From Firmicutes bacterium UBA6226 (GTDB lineage: Bacteria > Bacillota_A > Clostridia > Peptostreptococcales > Acidaminobacteraceae), in the NCBI GenBank assembly GCA_002441045.1, contig DJWQ01000250.1, positions 1 to 22,706 on the forward strand: a stretch of DNA of 22,706 nt, given 5' to 3'. Made by a program: the position numbers and the translations under genes. Below the pieces are notes generated by a model. It was not told where the DNA came from and did not search any database. It worked only from the letters and a program-made list of their open reading frames with translations. This document shows, one piece after another, positions 1 to 6,903 of the stretch (positions within the stretch are counted from its first letter, which is position 1; each line of letters begins with the position of its first letter).

Positions 1-362
1 TGGGTTTATCTTATCTCTTTATCTCGCATGACCTTAGTGTTGTAAAACATATCAGCGATAGAATCGGTGTTATGTACTTAGGCTCATTAGTAGAGATGGC
101 AGATAAGAACGACTTATATGCAAGTCCAATGCATCCATATACAAGAGCGTTACTTGCGGCTATTCCAATAGCAGATCCGACAAACTTAAAGAAAATGCAA
201 CCGATTATGGGTGAGATTCCATCGAATGTTAATACGCCATCAGGTTGTAAGTTCCATACAAGATGTCCATATGCTAAGGATATTTGTAAAGAAATGATCC
301 CACCTGCAAAAGAAGTTGGTCCAAGACACATCGTTAACTGCCACTTCGCTGGTGAAATTTAA
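1..362 (+). CDS. oppF: Oligopeptide/dipeptide ABC transporter ATP-binding protein, C-terminal part
   Basis: The reading frame is open from the left edge (codons in phase with position 3) to TAA at 360-362, so only about the last 119 residues are present. It starts inside the ATPase domain with YLFISHDLSVV, whose SHD is the switch (H-loop) histidine of ABC ATPases. After the HPYTRALLAAIP segment comes the C-terminal extension typical of peptide importers, with the cysteine-containing GCKFHTRCPYAKDIC region. Family knowledge: OppD/OppF and DppD/DppF proteins hydrolyse ATP on the cytoplasmic face to drive peptide import. The OppF-type assignment over DppF or AppF is a guess, since the Walker motifs and partner genes lie outside the window. 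A terminator at 573-611 suggests this gene and the small ORF behind it end the operon. Confidence 0.88.
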   Translation, partial: GLSYLFISHDLSVVKHISDRIGVMYLGSLVEMADKNDLYASPMHPYTRALLAAIPIADPTNLKKMQPIMGEIPSNVNTPSGCKFHTRCPYAKDICKEMIPPAKEVGPRHIVNCHFAGEI

Positions 363-382
363 GAGTAAAGAAAGGAACCAAT

Positions 383-562
383 ATGTTTAAGAGATTTAAA
401 GAAGTGATGAAAAAGAAGGAAATTGATCCTGATAAAAGAGATGTCGAGTTTGAAAAGGGAGATTTTCTCGCACTTACAATCGCAGCTGCGATAACTATGT
501 TTCCAGTTCTAATCGGAATCTTTGCACTCTTTGGTCTCATAGCATGGCTTATGTTTAAGTAG
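383..562 (+). CDS. Small single-span membrane protein, unknown function
   Basis: A 59-residue ORF starts 20 bases after the stop of the ABC ATPase gene. A Shine-Dalgarno AAAGGAA (370-376) precedes ATG 383. The N-terminal half is highly charged (MFKRFKEVMKKKEIDPDKRD). Residues about 29-58 form one hydrophobic segment (LTIAAAITMFPVLIGIFALFGLIAWLMF), followed by Lys and the stop. The expected topology is charged N-terminus in the cytoplasm with a tail-like membrane anchor. The gene lies between the transporter gene and the strong terminator at 573-611, so co-transcription is likely. I do not recognise a family. Small membrane peptides in such positions sometimes modulate the neighbouring transporter, but nothing in the sequence proves that here. 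Confidence 0.6.
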   Translation: MFKRFKEVMKKKEIDPDKRDVEFEKGDFLALTIAAAITMFPVLIGIFALFGLIAWLMFK

Positions 563-572
563 GTTCTCGTAT

Positions 573-611
573 AAAAAACAGCCCTTATCGTTAATTTAAG
601 GGCTGTTTTCA
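573..611 (+). terminator. Rho-independent terminator after the oligopeptide transporter operon
   Basis: The inverted repeat AACAGCCCTTA / TAAGGGCTGTT encloses an 8-base loop and is flanked by A-rich sequence 5' and TTTTC 3'. Because both sides are A/T-rich it could also act on the minus strand. It directly follows the small ORF ending at 562. Confidence 0.88.
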
Positions 612-1027
612 TATCTATAGGTAAAAAATATTGATTATGATAGTTATTATTAAATATATAGATTTCTTGGGCTTTTTTAATACAGTTTTAATGATGTTTT
701 TGAGATTTACTGCTAAAATTGACAAGTATATAAAAAAATTCAGATGGATTTGGGAACTTAATCTAATGTTAAGTCATTTTTAATAAATTGAAGTTGCTAT
801 TGTGATAAACTTTTATTATGTTTTAGAATACATACATTTCTAGCAAAAATATTAGGCAAAAATGGAAATTCAAGTAGCTTTAAATGGTGACTAGTTTGGG
901 AAAAATAATTCAAGAAAATGTATCAAAAAAAACACAAAATCAGCTAGAAAAGTTAACTGAAAACATCTATATCAACATAACTGTCTCAGGTTTTTCAAAA
1001 AAGGATTAGAAAAAGGATTAGAAGAAT
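612..1027. other. Gene-poor AT-rich gap
   Basis: No convincing gene is present. The longest usable small frame is ATG 884 to TAG 1009, 41 codons. Its product would begin MVTSLGKIIQENVSKK and end in VSGFSKKD, but it has no Shine-Dalgarno and sits directly behind an in-frame stop (TAA 881), so it is best treated as a possible remnant. A short tandem duplication, AAAAGGATTAGA, occurs twice around 998-1022. Confidence 0.5.
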
Positions 1028-1062
1028 GAAAAAAACACCTTCAGTGATCAGCTGAAAGTGTT
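1028..1062 (-). terminator. Terminator of the tRNA-Thr gene (minus strand)
   Basis: Read on the minus strand, AACACTTTCAG pairs with CTGAAGGTGTT (11 bp, one G-U) around a 7-base loop. A run of T follows (complement of 1030-1035). It lies 9 bases beyond the 3' end of the tRNA, as expected for a single-gene tRNA transcript. Confidence 0.85.
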
Positions 1063-1070
1063 CCTTTTAC

Positions 1071-1146
1071 TGGAGCCGACGGAGAGATTCGAACTCTTGA
1101 CCTACGCCTTACCATGGCGTTGCTCTACCTGCTGAGCTACGACGGC
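1071..1146 (-). tRNA. tRNA-Thr (anticodon GGU)
   Basis: The minus strand folds as a 76-base cloverleaf: acceptor GCCGTCG, D-arm GCTC/GAGC, anticodon stem ACGCC/GGCGT with loop ATGGTAA (anticodon GGT), T-loop TTCGAAT, 3' acceptor CGTCGGC, then TCCA. CCA is encoded. Two helix positions do not pair: U5-U68 in the acceptor stem and A49-C65 at the base of the T stem. All other hallmark bases are normal and the gene has a perfect promoter and terminator, so I regard it as functional. A sequencing error in the acceptor or a divergent second tRNA-Thr copy remain possible. Confidence 0.93.
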
Positions 1147-1158
1147 ACATCATTAGTA

Positions 1159-1187
1159 ATTATAATAGAAATGAGAGGAAATTTCAA
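1159..1187 (-). promoter_or_regulatory. Sigma-A promoter of tRNA-Thr
   Basis: On the minus strand, -35 TTGAAA (1182-1187) and consensus -10 TATAAT (1159-1164) are separated by exactly 17 bases. They lie 12 bases upstream of the tRNA 5' end. This is a strong stable-RNA promoter. Confidence 0.87.
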
Positions 1188-1381
1188 GAGCATATTAAAT
1201 AGTTCGAATAGTCAGAAAGAGAAAAGTGCACCTGAACAGAATAACTGAATCTATTTGGATGGTCTAATCGAACTGTATAACCGAATCGAACTGTTTAACT
1301 GAACTGAAAAGTGTAAAAAAAAAACGAATCAAATTTAGTTTAGGCGTTTTTTTAGGAGTTAAAATTTAAGGGGGAAGCGCG

Positions 1382-3133
1382 ATGTCAGAAAGAGAGAGTC
1401 TGAGTAGGGCGGCTAAAAAGAAACGTAAGGCCTCAAAGAATAAAACCGTATTTTACAAAAGATGGTCATTTTATTTTGTATTGCTAATCGTGTTTGTTTT
1501 AATGATGCATGGCACAACAGAATGGTTGATAACGATCGAACAGCCTTCGGACGATTGGTCAATTGGATATAAGGCATTGGAAGGTTTACCAACCGATGAA
1601 CGGTTGATTAGTATCGATGAAAGTACAGATGGAGAAAATTATATTGTCGCATATAAAACATCTACTAGTATTGTTATCACATCTTTGAACCACTATGGCG
1701 TGGTACAATCAGAAGCGAAGCTCTCACTAGGTGGTGGACCTATATTGGCAAGTAAAGTAAAGCTTGTCAAAGTTACACAAAGTAATGAAACAAATTATCT
1801 CTACTTCGGTGATCGCATAAGCCTTTATCAAGTTGCATTTGATGCGAATTTAAATCACGTTTCAGAGCCAATCTTAGTATCAGAACATGCTGAGCAATTT
1901 GATGTAGATGGTGCTTACGCTATCGCTGGCGATGATACCATAACTCAAATTTTTAAAGAAAATCAAATCGTCCAAGAAATCGATGGTTATGAAAATTTAA
2001 AGAGTCTAGTCATCTGCTCGGATGGCGATACGGTCTACGCTGGTGTGAATACAGAAAAAAATGGTGTGCTGTATCAATTTGATTCAAAGTCTGGCGAGTA
2101 TCAAGACATTGTAGTTATGAATCAAAATGATCAAAGATTTTACGGCTATTTTAAAGACATTATGCCAACAGAGAACAGCGTAACCATCATGTCGAGTTTA
2201 TTTGACCATTTAAGTCCTGGTGCACCTAGTGTACTTGGCGTATGGCAATATGGTAGAACGAATCTTGAACAAGAAGACTTTACTTTGTTTTATCACGTTA
2301 GAACAAGCCTAGAACCAATTTTAACCCATATAGAGGGTGAACAGGTCAGTTATATACTAGGCGTGCAACAAACGCTAGACAACGTAAATAAGGGGCTTTC
2401 TAGATACCCACAAGTTAAAGGTGGTATCTATACTAATATTTCGTATTTTACACGACAAGGTGATAAATTAATAGAGAATACGCGTTTAACACTTACTAGA
2501 AAATATCCAATTGCCTATTATTATTTTGAAAATGAAGGCTCCGATCAGTTAATTTGGATTGATAAAGAAAGTAATGGTGGTGTCCTCATGATGGCGGGCA
2601 ATACACCTGAGTGGATTCAATATGCCAAAACGAATCAACCAATAGACTTAGTTCAGCTCTCTGGATACACACTTGTTGCACTAGCAAATACCCTATTTTT
2701 GGGTCTTGTCTCATTTTTAATTTCGCTTTCGGACTATAATATATGGTTATTGGTTGTTCTAGTGGTGATGATCTTGTTTAGAAAATTTGCCAGATTAGAA
2801 CAAGATAAAAAGGACAGTATCACAAAGTATATACTGATGGGAACGGTACTTGTTGTTGGTTTAGTAATGGTAGCTGCACCGGATTCAGCATTTAGATTAT
2901 ATCAACAAATATATCCTTGGTTCTTTGGAAGCACTGTGGCATTGATTGCTATTCCTTCTGTAATTGGCTTGATTGCACTTGGACTATATTATCTTTGGAA
3001 AAAAGAGCACTATTATTATACGAACTGGTTTTTACATTTTTCGTTCTTTTTAGGGATGTATTTATTCTTCTATATGTTTGTCATCATGAGCTTTTTTGTG
3101 TCTGCTATGATGAAAAGTCATTTGATGATGTAA
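1382..3133 (+). CDS. Large membrane protein with extracytoplasmic domain, unknown function
   Basis: 583 residues, with the start set by the Shine-Dalgarno AAGGGGG just before ATG 1382. A very basic N-terminus (AAKKKRKASKNK) precedes a first membrane span at about residues 28-45. About 385 residues follow without a clear span and are probably outside the membrane. They are rich in short beta-type stretches such as ENYIVAYKTSTSIVITSL and YLYFGDRISLYQVAF, reminiscent of a beta-propeller, though I cannot assign a family. The C-terminal 150 residues hold about four to five spans (roughly 430-475, 487-505, 520-545 and 551-580). No catalytic motif is visible. It stands alone, with a gene-poor region before it and a strong terminator after it. 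A sensor, transport or envelope role is open. Confidence 0.85.
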   Translation: MSERESLSRAAKKKRKASKNKTVFYKRWSFYFVLLIVFVLMMHGTTEWLITIEQPSDDWSIGYKALEGLPTDERLISIDESTDGENYIVAYKTSTSIVITSLNHYGVVQSEAKLSLGGGPILASKVKLVKVTQSNETNYLYFGDRISLYQVAFDANLNHVSEPILVSEHAEQFDVDGAYAIAGDDTITQIFKENQIVQEIDGYENLKSLVICSDGDTVYAGVNTEKNGVLYQFDSKSGEYQDIVVMNQNDQRFYGYFKDIMPTENSVTIMSSLFDHLSPGAPSVLGVWQYGRTNLEQEDFTLFYHVRTSLEPILTHIEGEQVSYILGVQQTLDNVNKGLSRYPQVKGGIYTNISYFTRQGDKLIENTRLTLTRKYPIAYYYFENEGSDQLIWIDKESNGGVLMMAGNTPEWIQYAKTNQPIDLVQLSGYTLVALANTLFLGLVSFLISLSDYNIWLLVVLVVMILFRKFARLEQDKKDSITKYILMGTVLVVGLVMVAAPDSAFRLYQQIYPWFFGSTVALIAIPSVIGLIALGLYYLWKKEHYYYTNWFLHFSFFLGMYLFFYMFVIMSFFVSAMMKSHLMM

Positions 3134-3151
3134 GCTAGAAAAAATCAAAAA

Positions 3152-3183
3152 AGCAAAAGAGCAAAAGAGCAAATGAGCAAATG
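3152..3183. repeat. Four tandem 8-bp units
   Basis: AGCAAAAG occurs twice, followed directly by AGCAAATG twice. The array lies 19 bases after the stop of the large membrane protein gene and before its terminator. Confidence 0.9.
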
Positions 3184-3241
3184 AAAGAAAGTAAATAAAA
3201 AAGTAGATCTAACATAAATCAATTTAATAAAATAAATATTA

Positions 3242-3285
3242 AAAGGCGTTATTGTAAATCAACATTGATTTGCAATAACGCCTTT
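3242..3285. terminator. Bidirectional terminator between convergent genes
   Basis: A 20-bp stem (one G-U) is formed by 3242-3261 and 3266-3285 around the 4-base loop ACAT. The outer arms are AAAGGCGTTATTG and CAATAACGCCTTT. A/T-rich runs flank both sides, so it can end transcription of the plus-strand gene ending at 3133 and of the minus-strand YitT-type gene ending at 3393. Confidence 0.9.
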
Positions 3286-3392
3286 AATTGTTTGAATATA
3301 AGCATTAAAACGTGATAGGTTCAAAAGTTTTGGGTATGAATAGGTGTAAGTCAGCTTTAGCTAATAGCATATTTCATCTTGCGTAGGGGAAA

Positions 3393-4232
3393 TTATCTAT
3401 GAAAACCTTCACCAAGGACTTCTCGAACGTTAGAGACCGTTACAAATGCATCTGGATCAACTGCCTTAACAAAACCTCGTAATCGAATAAATTGCTTTTT
3501 ATCCATGATTGAGTTAACGATTTCTTTGTCTTTCATGGTATAAGCACCCTTAGCACTATAAATGGTCGCGCCCCTTTCAAGTTGATCGACGATAAACTTT
3601 TGAATGGTATCGCTTTGTGTGGAAACCACGGATACACTGAGCTTTTGATTAAAGCCTTCAATCACGGTATCGATAATCAACCCATTCATGAGAATGCCAA
3701 GAAAAGCGTAGATGGCTAAGTCGATACCGAAGCTATATGCAGCTAATGTAACCACTGCAAAATCTGCGATTAATAAGGATTTGCCAATGTCTAGATGGAA
3801 AAACTTGTTGAGGATTTTTGCGATAATATCGGTACCACCAGTAGAAGCCTCTTGATTAAAGACAATGCCTAAGCCAACCCCTTGTATCAAGATGCCTACG
3901 ATCAAGTTTACCAGTAGGTCGTCTACAACTGGCTCTGTAACTTTATAGAAGGTGTCAAACAGATAAATCGTACCAGTTAATAGAAAGCTGGCATAGATGG
4001 TCTTAGCACCGAACTCCTTTCCAATAGACAAGAACCCAACAACAAACAGGATTACATTTAGGATGAGAAGGATTTGTCCAATGCTGATACTAGGAACTAA
4101 ATCGTGTATAATCATAGAAAGACCAGTTATACCACCTGTTGCTAGATTTGCTGGAATTAAGAAAAAACAAATACCCAGTGCTACGATTAAAACACCGATT
4201 GAAATTAAGATATAACTTTTGAGTGTTGACAT
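3393..4232 (-). CDS. YitT family membrane protein (DUF161/DUF2179)
   Basis: 279 residues. ATG at 4232 is preceded by AGGAGG at a 5-base spacing. The first two thirds contain five to six hydrophobic spans with the family signature near the N-terminus (IPANLATGGITGLSMI). A second family segment, QEASTGGTDIIAKIL, lies mid-protein. The last 80 residues are soluble and match the C-terminal DUF2179 domain (STQSDTIQKFIVDQLERGATIYSAKGAY). Family knowledge: YitT-like proteins are widespread in Bacillota and some are discussed as transporters or exporters, but the substrate is generally unknown. The gene is divergent from the prenyltransferase with only 72 bases between start codons. A weak promoter (TTGATT, 18 bases, TATGAA; 4250-4279 complement) is the best I can see. 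Family assignment is firm, function is not. Confidence 0.9.
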   Translation of the reverse strand: MSTLKSYILISIGVLIVALGICFFLIPANLATGGITGLSMIIHDLVPSISIGQILLILNVILFVVGFLSIGKEFGAKTIYASFLLTGTIYLFDTFYKVTEPVVDDLLVNLIVGILIQGVGLGIVFNQEASTGGTDIIAKILNKFFHLDIGKSLLIADFAVVTLAAYSFGIDLAIYAFLGILMNGLIIDTVIEGFNQKLSVSVVSTQSDTIQKFIVDQLERGATIYSAKGAYTMKDKEIVNSIMDKKQFIRLRGFVKAVDPDAFVTVSNVREVLGEGFHR

Positions 4233-4304
4233 AAGGCCTCCTGTTAAATTTCATACTTCATAATTACCCAATAAATCAAACGACTCACAAGGAGATAGAT
4301 TCAT

Positions 4305-5246
4305 ATGAAAGCATTTATTTCATTTATTGAACTCAGAACAAAGGTTGCAAGTATACTCCCACTTTTAATAGGCACAGCACTGGCATATTATACACTTGAA
4401 ACGCTTTATTTGGAAAGATTTTTTTTAATGTTCATAGCACTTTTGTGTATTGATATGGCAACAACTGGTTTGAATCATTATTATGATGCTAAAAGAGCTA
4501 TTGTCACCACAGGATATCACTACGATCAGCACAATCCAATCACTTCAAAGCAGTTAACAGCGAATAGAGCTAAACGGTACTTATTTGAGCTTCTCCTCGT
4601 AGGTAGCTGTGCTGGAATTGGACTTACTTTACTCACCGACAACTTCGTTTTAGTATTGGGCGCATTATCCTTTATCATAGGGATTATCTATTCAGCAGGG
4701 CCATTACCACTTTCTAGGACAATTTTAGGTGAGTTATTTTCAGGTCTCTTTATGGGCCTTTTGATAACATTTATTGCCTTTTATATTCAGCTTCCAATGG
4801 GGTATCTAGGTGAAATAAGCTTATCGAAAAACTTTGTTTATATTTCATTAAAGCTGACGATGATTATGCCAGTTATTTTATTAGGTCTTCAGCTGAGTTT
4901 AATGATTGGTAATATAATGCTGGCAAATAATATTTGTGACAGAGAAGAGGATATTTTAAATAATCGGTATACACTGCCTGTCGTTATCGGGATGAAAAAG
5001 AGTGTCATATTATTTAAAACAAACACGCTCTCTGCATATGCCGTATTAAGTTTAGGGGTCTTGTTTAAACAGCTACCTCTACCTATGCTCATAACACTTT
5101 TCACCCTACCGATAATCTATAAAAGAGCACGCATATTTTGTGCAAATCCACTTAAATCCAAAACATTTAAATTAGCAGTAGGTAATTTTTTAGTCTTTTC
5201 AAGTACACTTTTGTTGACACTTTTCGTTTCAATCGTTTTTAATTAA
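4305..5246 (+). CDS. UbiA-family prenyltransferase (MenA-like)
   Basis: 313 residues with about eight to nine hydrophobic spans, the size of UbiA/MenA enzymes. These transfer a polyprenyl chain to an aromatic acceptor inside the membrane using Mg2+-bound diphosphate. The two Asp-rich motifs are recognisable. The first is LNHYYDAKR (residues 56-64), where the usual Asp after the Asn is His58. The second is NNICDREED (208-216), which is intact. The long loop after motif 1 (GYHYDQHNPI) is polar, as in the family. Shine-Dalgarno AAGGAGA lies 9 bases before ATG 4305. The next gene begins about 20 bases after this stop, so the two are probably co-transcribed. Menaquinone synthesis is the closest analogy, but no other men genes are here and the His58 change makes the acceptor uncertain. 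Confidence 0.82.
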   Translation: MKAFISFIELRTKVASILPLLIGTALAYYTLETLYLERFFLMFIALLCIDMATTGLNHYYDAKRAIVTTGYHYDQHNPITSKQLTANRAKRYLFELLLVGSCAGIGLTLLTDNFVLVLGALSFIIGIIYSAGPLPLSRTILGELFSGLFMGLLITFIAFYIQLPMGYLGEISLSKNFVYISLKLTMIMPVILLGLQLSLMIGNIMLANNICDREEDILNNRYTLPVVIGMKKSVILFKTNTLSAYAVLSLGVLFKQLPLPMLITLFTLPIIYKRARIFCANPLKSKTFKLAVGNFLVFSSTLLLTLFVSIVFN

Positions 5247-5266
5247 CCATTTTAATGGGGGCTTCT

Positions 5267-6868
5267 ATGAAGGAATGGATGACATTAAAGTTTCAAGATC
5301 AAGATCTGGAACACGCTTTTTTAAAACAAAGAGATAAGAAAAACATCATATTTCATAGAGTCCTTTATTCTTTGAGTATCCCTTTTTACTTAGTATTTGC
5401 GTTTGTAGATATTAAGGCTGTACCAAGCGCTTTATCAACCTTTTGGGGTGTGCGATTTGGCTTATTTACGCCTCTTGCATTTATAGCACTATACCTTACC
5501 TTCACAAAGTATTATACAAAAATGAGTGACTGGATGATGGTAATCGTCGCTAACTTTGGTGCATATGGTATGCTCTTTCTCACTTTTGTTGGGGCAAGCT
5601 ATCAGTTTTATTCTTATCGATTTGGATTGTTGTTTGGGCTAATTTTCTTAACTGTACTTAGTAGAATTAAATGGATTAAATTGTTTTTTTCAACTTTTGT
5701 TTTGAATGTGGTCTATTTTACTGTTTCAATGCTCAATACAAATGTTCCCAACGAGATTAAAATGGATACGGACATTTTAGTAATCGCAGTTTCTCTGATG
5801 GGGCTTTTTGGCGCTTATACTTTTGAGCAGTCTGAGCGAAGACAATTTAAATTGAGTCAACTTCTAAAAATTGAGAAGGATAAAATCACTTTGTTTAATG
5901 AAGAGCTTGAAGAAAAAGTTTCTCAACGAACAAAGATGTTATACGATGCAAATAAAAGATTGAAAATGACCAATGATCGTTTAATTGCGAGTGAGGCGAC
6001 CTTTAAAAAGCTTTTTGATGAATCAGCAGATGCGATTCTATTGATGCAGGATTGGATGATTGTTAATTGTAATAAAAGTATGGTCGAACTATTAGGGTAT
6101 ACATTGTTTGAAGACCTCATAGGAAAACCTGTTAAATCATTAATCAGCAAAGAAGTTGAAGAAACTTTTGGTTTAATAAAAGATGCTTTAGTGCTCTCGG
6201 ATCATCAGAGACATAAAATTCATCAATGGTGGATGCAAAAAAAATCAGGCGAATCAATTCTTACAGAAGTAAAAATGACTCAAATTGAAATAGACGATAA
6301 ACAAATGGTACATTTCTTAGTAAGGGATATAACCGAGCGATATCAACTTGAGCAGAATTTAGAATACCTAAGTTATCATGATTCTTTAACCAATCTTTAT
6401 AATCGAAGATTCTTTGAAGAAGAGCTTAAACGATTAGACGTTCCGAGAAATCTACCTATTTCAATTATTTTTGCTGATGTAAATGGCCTTAAGCTCATCA
6501 ATGATTATTTTGGTCATCAGTCAGGAGATGAACTATTGATTAAAATTTCGGATTCATTTAAAGAAGTTTGTCGGTCCGATGAAATCATTGCTAGATTAGG
6601 TGGAGATGAATTCGTTATATTATTGACACACACAGATACTTCTGAGGCATTGCATCTAATTGAAAGACTTAGAGCAAACGTTTCAATGAAGGAGGTTAAG
6701 GGCATTCATCTTTCAGTTGCGTTTGGTGTGGATACGAAACTTCTTGAAGGCATGGATATGGCTACAATAATACAAAGTGCTGAGCGGAACATGTATTACA
6801 ATAAAAATAAAGAGTCGCCAGCTTTTAGAAGCTTAATGGAAACTAAAAAAAACGTCCACTCTGACTAA
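5267..6868 (+). CDS. Membrane-bound PAS-GGDEF diguanylate cyclase
   Basis: I place the start at ATG 5267 (533 residues) because GGGGG at 5257-5261 is spaced correctly for it. The in-frame ATG at 5255 has no Shine-Dalgarno. Order of parts: about six hydrophobic spans (residues 25-185), a coiled coil (about 195-240), a PAS domain (about 240-360, FKKLFDESADAILLM), and a GGDEF domain (about 365-525). The catalytic motif GGDEF is at 445-449, preceded by the substrate-binding DVNGLKLINDYFGH. Family knowledge: such proteins make cyclic di-GMP from two GTP. The inhibitory I-site, normally RxxD nine residues before GGDEF, reads RSDE, so the last Asp is Glu. The terminator at 6846-6886 follows. It probably shares a transcript with the prenyltransferase, so the membrane PAS module may sense quinone or redox state; that is inference. 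Confidence 0.93.
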   Translation: MKEWMTLKFQDQDLEHAFLKQRDKKNIIFHRVLYSLSIPFYLVFAFVDIKAVPSALSTFWGVRFGLFTPLAFIALYLTFTKYYTKMSDWMMVIVANFGAYGMLFLTFVGASYQFYSYRFGLLFGLIFLTVLSRIKWIKLFFSTFVLNVVYFTVSMLNTNVPNEIKMDTDILVIAVSLMGLFGAYTFEQSERRQFKLSQLLKIEKDKITLFNEELEEKVSQRTKMLYDANKRLKMTNDRLIASEATFKKLFDESADAILLMQDWMIVNCNKSMVELLGYTLFEDLIGKPVKSLISKEVEETFGLIKDALVLSDHQRHKIHQWWMQKKSGESILTEVKMTQIEIDDKQMVHFLVRDITERYQLEQNLEYLSYHDSLTNLYNRRFFEEELKRLDVPRNLPISIIFADVNGLKLINDYFGHQSGDELLIKISDSFKEVCRSDEIIARLGGDEFVILLTHTDTSEALHLIERLRANVSMKEVKGIHLSVAFGVDTKLLEGMDMATIIQSAERNMYYNKNKESPAFRSLMETKKNVHSD

Positions 6869-6886
6869 TGAGAGATGGACGTTTTT
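6846..6886. terminator. Bidirectional terminator
   Basis: AAAAACGTCCACTCT pairs with AGAGATGGACGTTTTT with one bulged base. It overlaps the last codons of the diguanylate cyclase gene. The T run on each strand suits both this gene and the convergent antiporter gene ending at 6904. Confidence 0.82.
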
Positions 6887-6903
6887 CACTATAATAAACC
6901 AAT

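Noticed and set aside
11..331. Minus-strand open frame of 106 codons
   Set aside because: Antisense to the well-supported ABC ATPase end; no ribosome site and no family features.
884..1009. 41-codon ORF as a real gene
   Set aside because: No ribosome site, follows a stop codon directly, and no recognisable product; recorded only as a possible remnant.
1220..1345. Short CGAACTG/ACTGAA repeats as a CRISPR or repeat array
   Set aside because: Units are short, irregular and not separated by unique spacers; ordinary low-complexity intergenic DNA.
2917..3138. Second plus-strand frame at the end of the large membrane protein
   Set aside because: Overlaps the long frame out of phase with no start signal; a shadow, not a frameshift, since the main frame continues to its stop.
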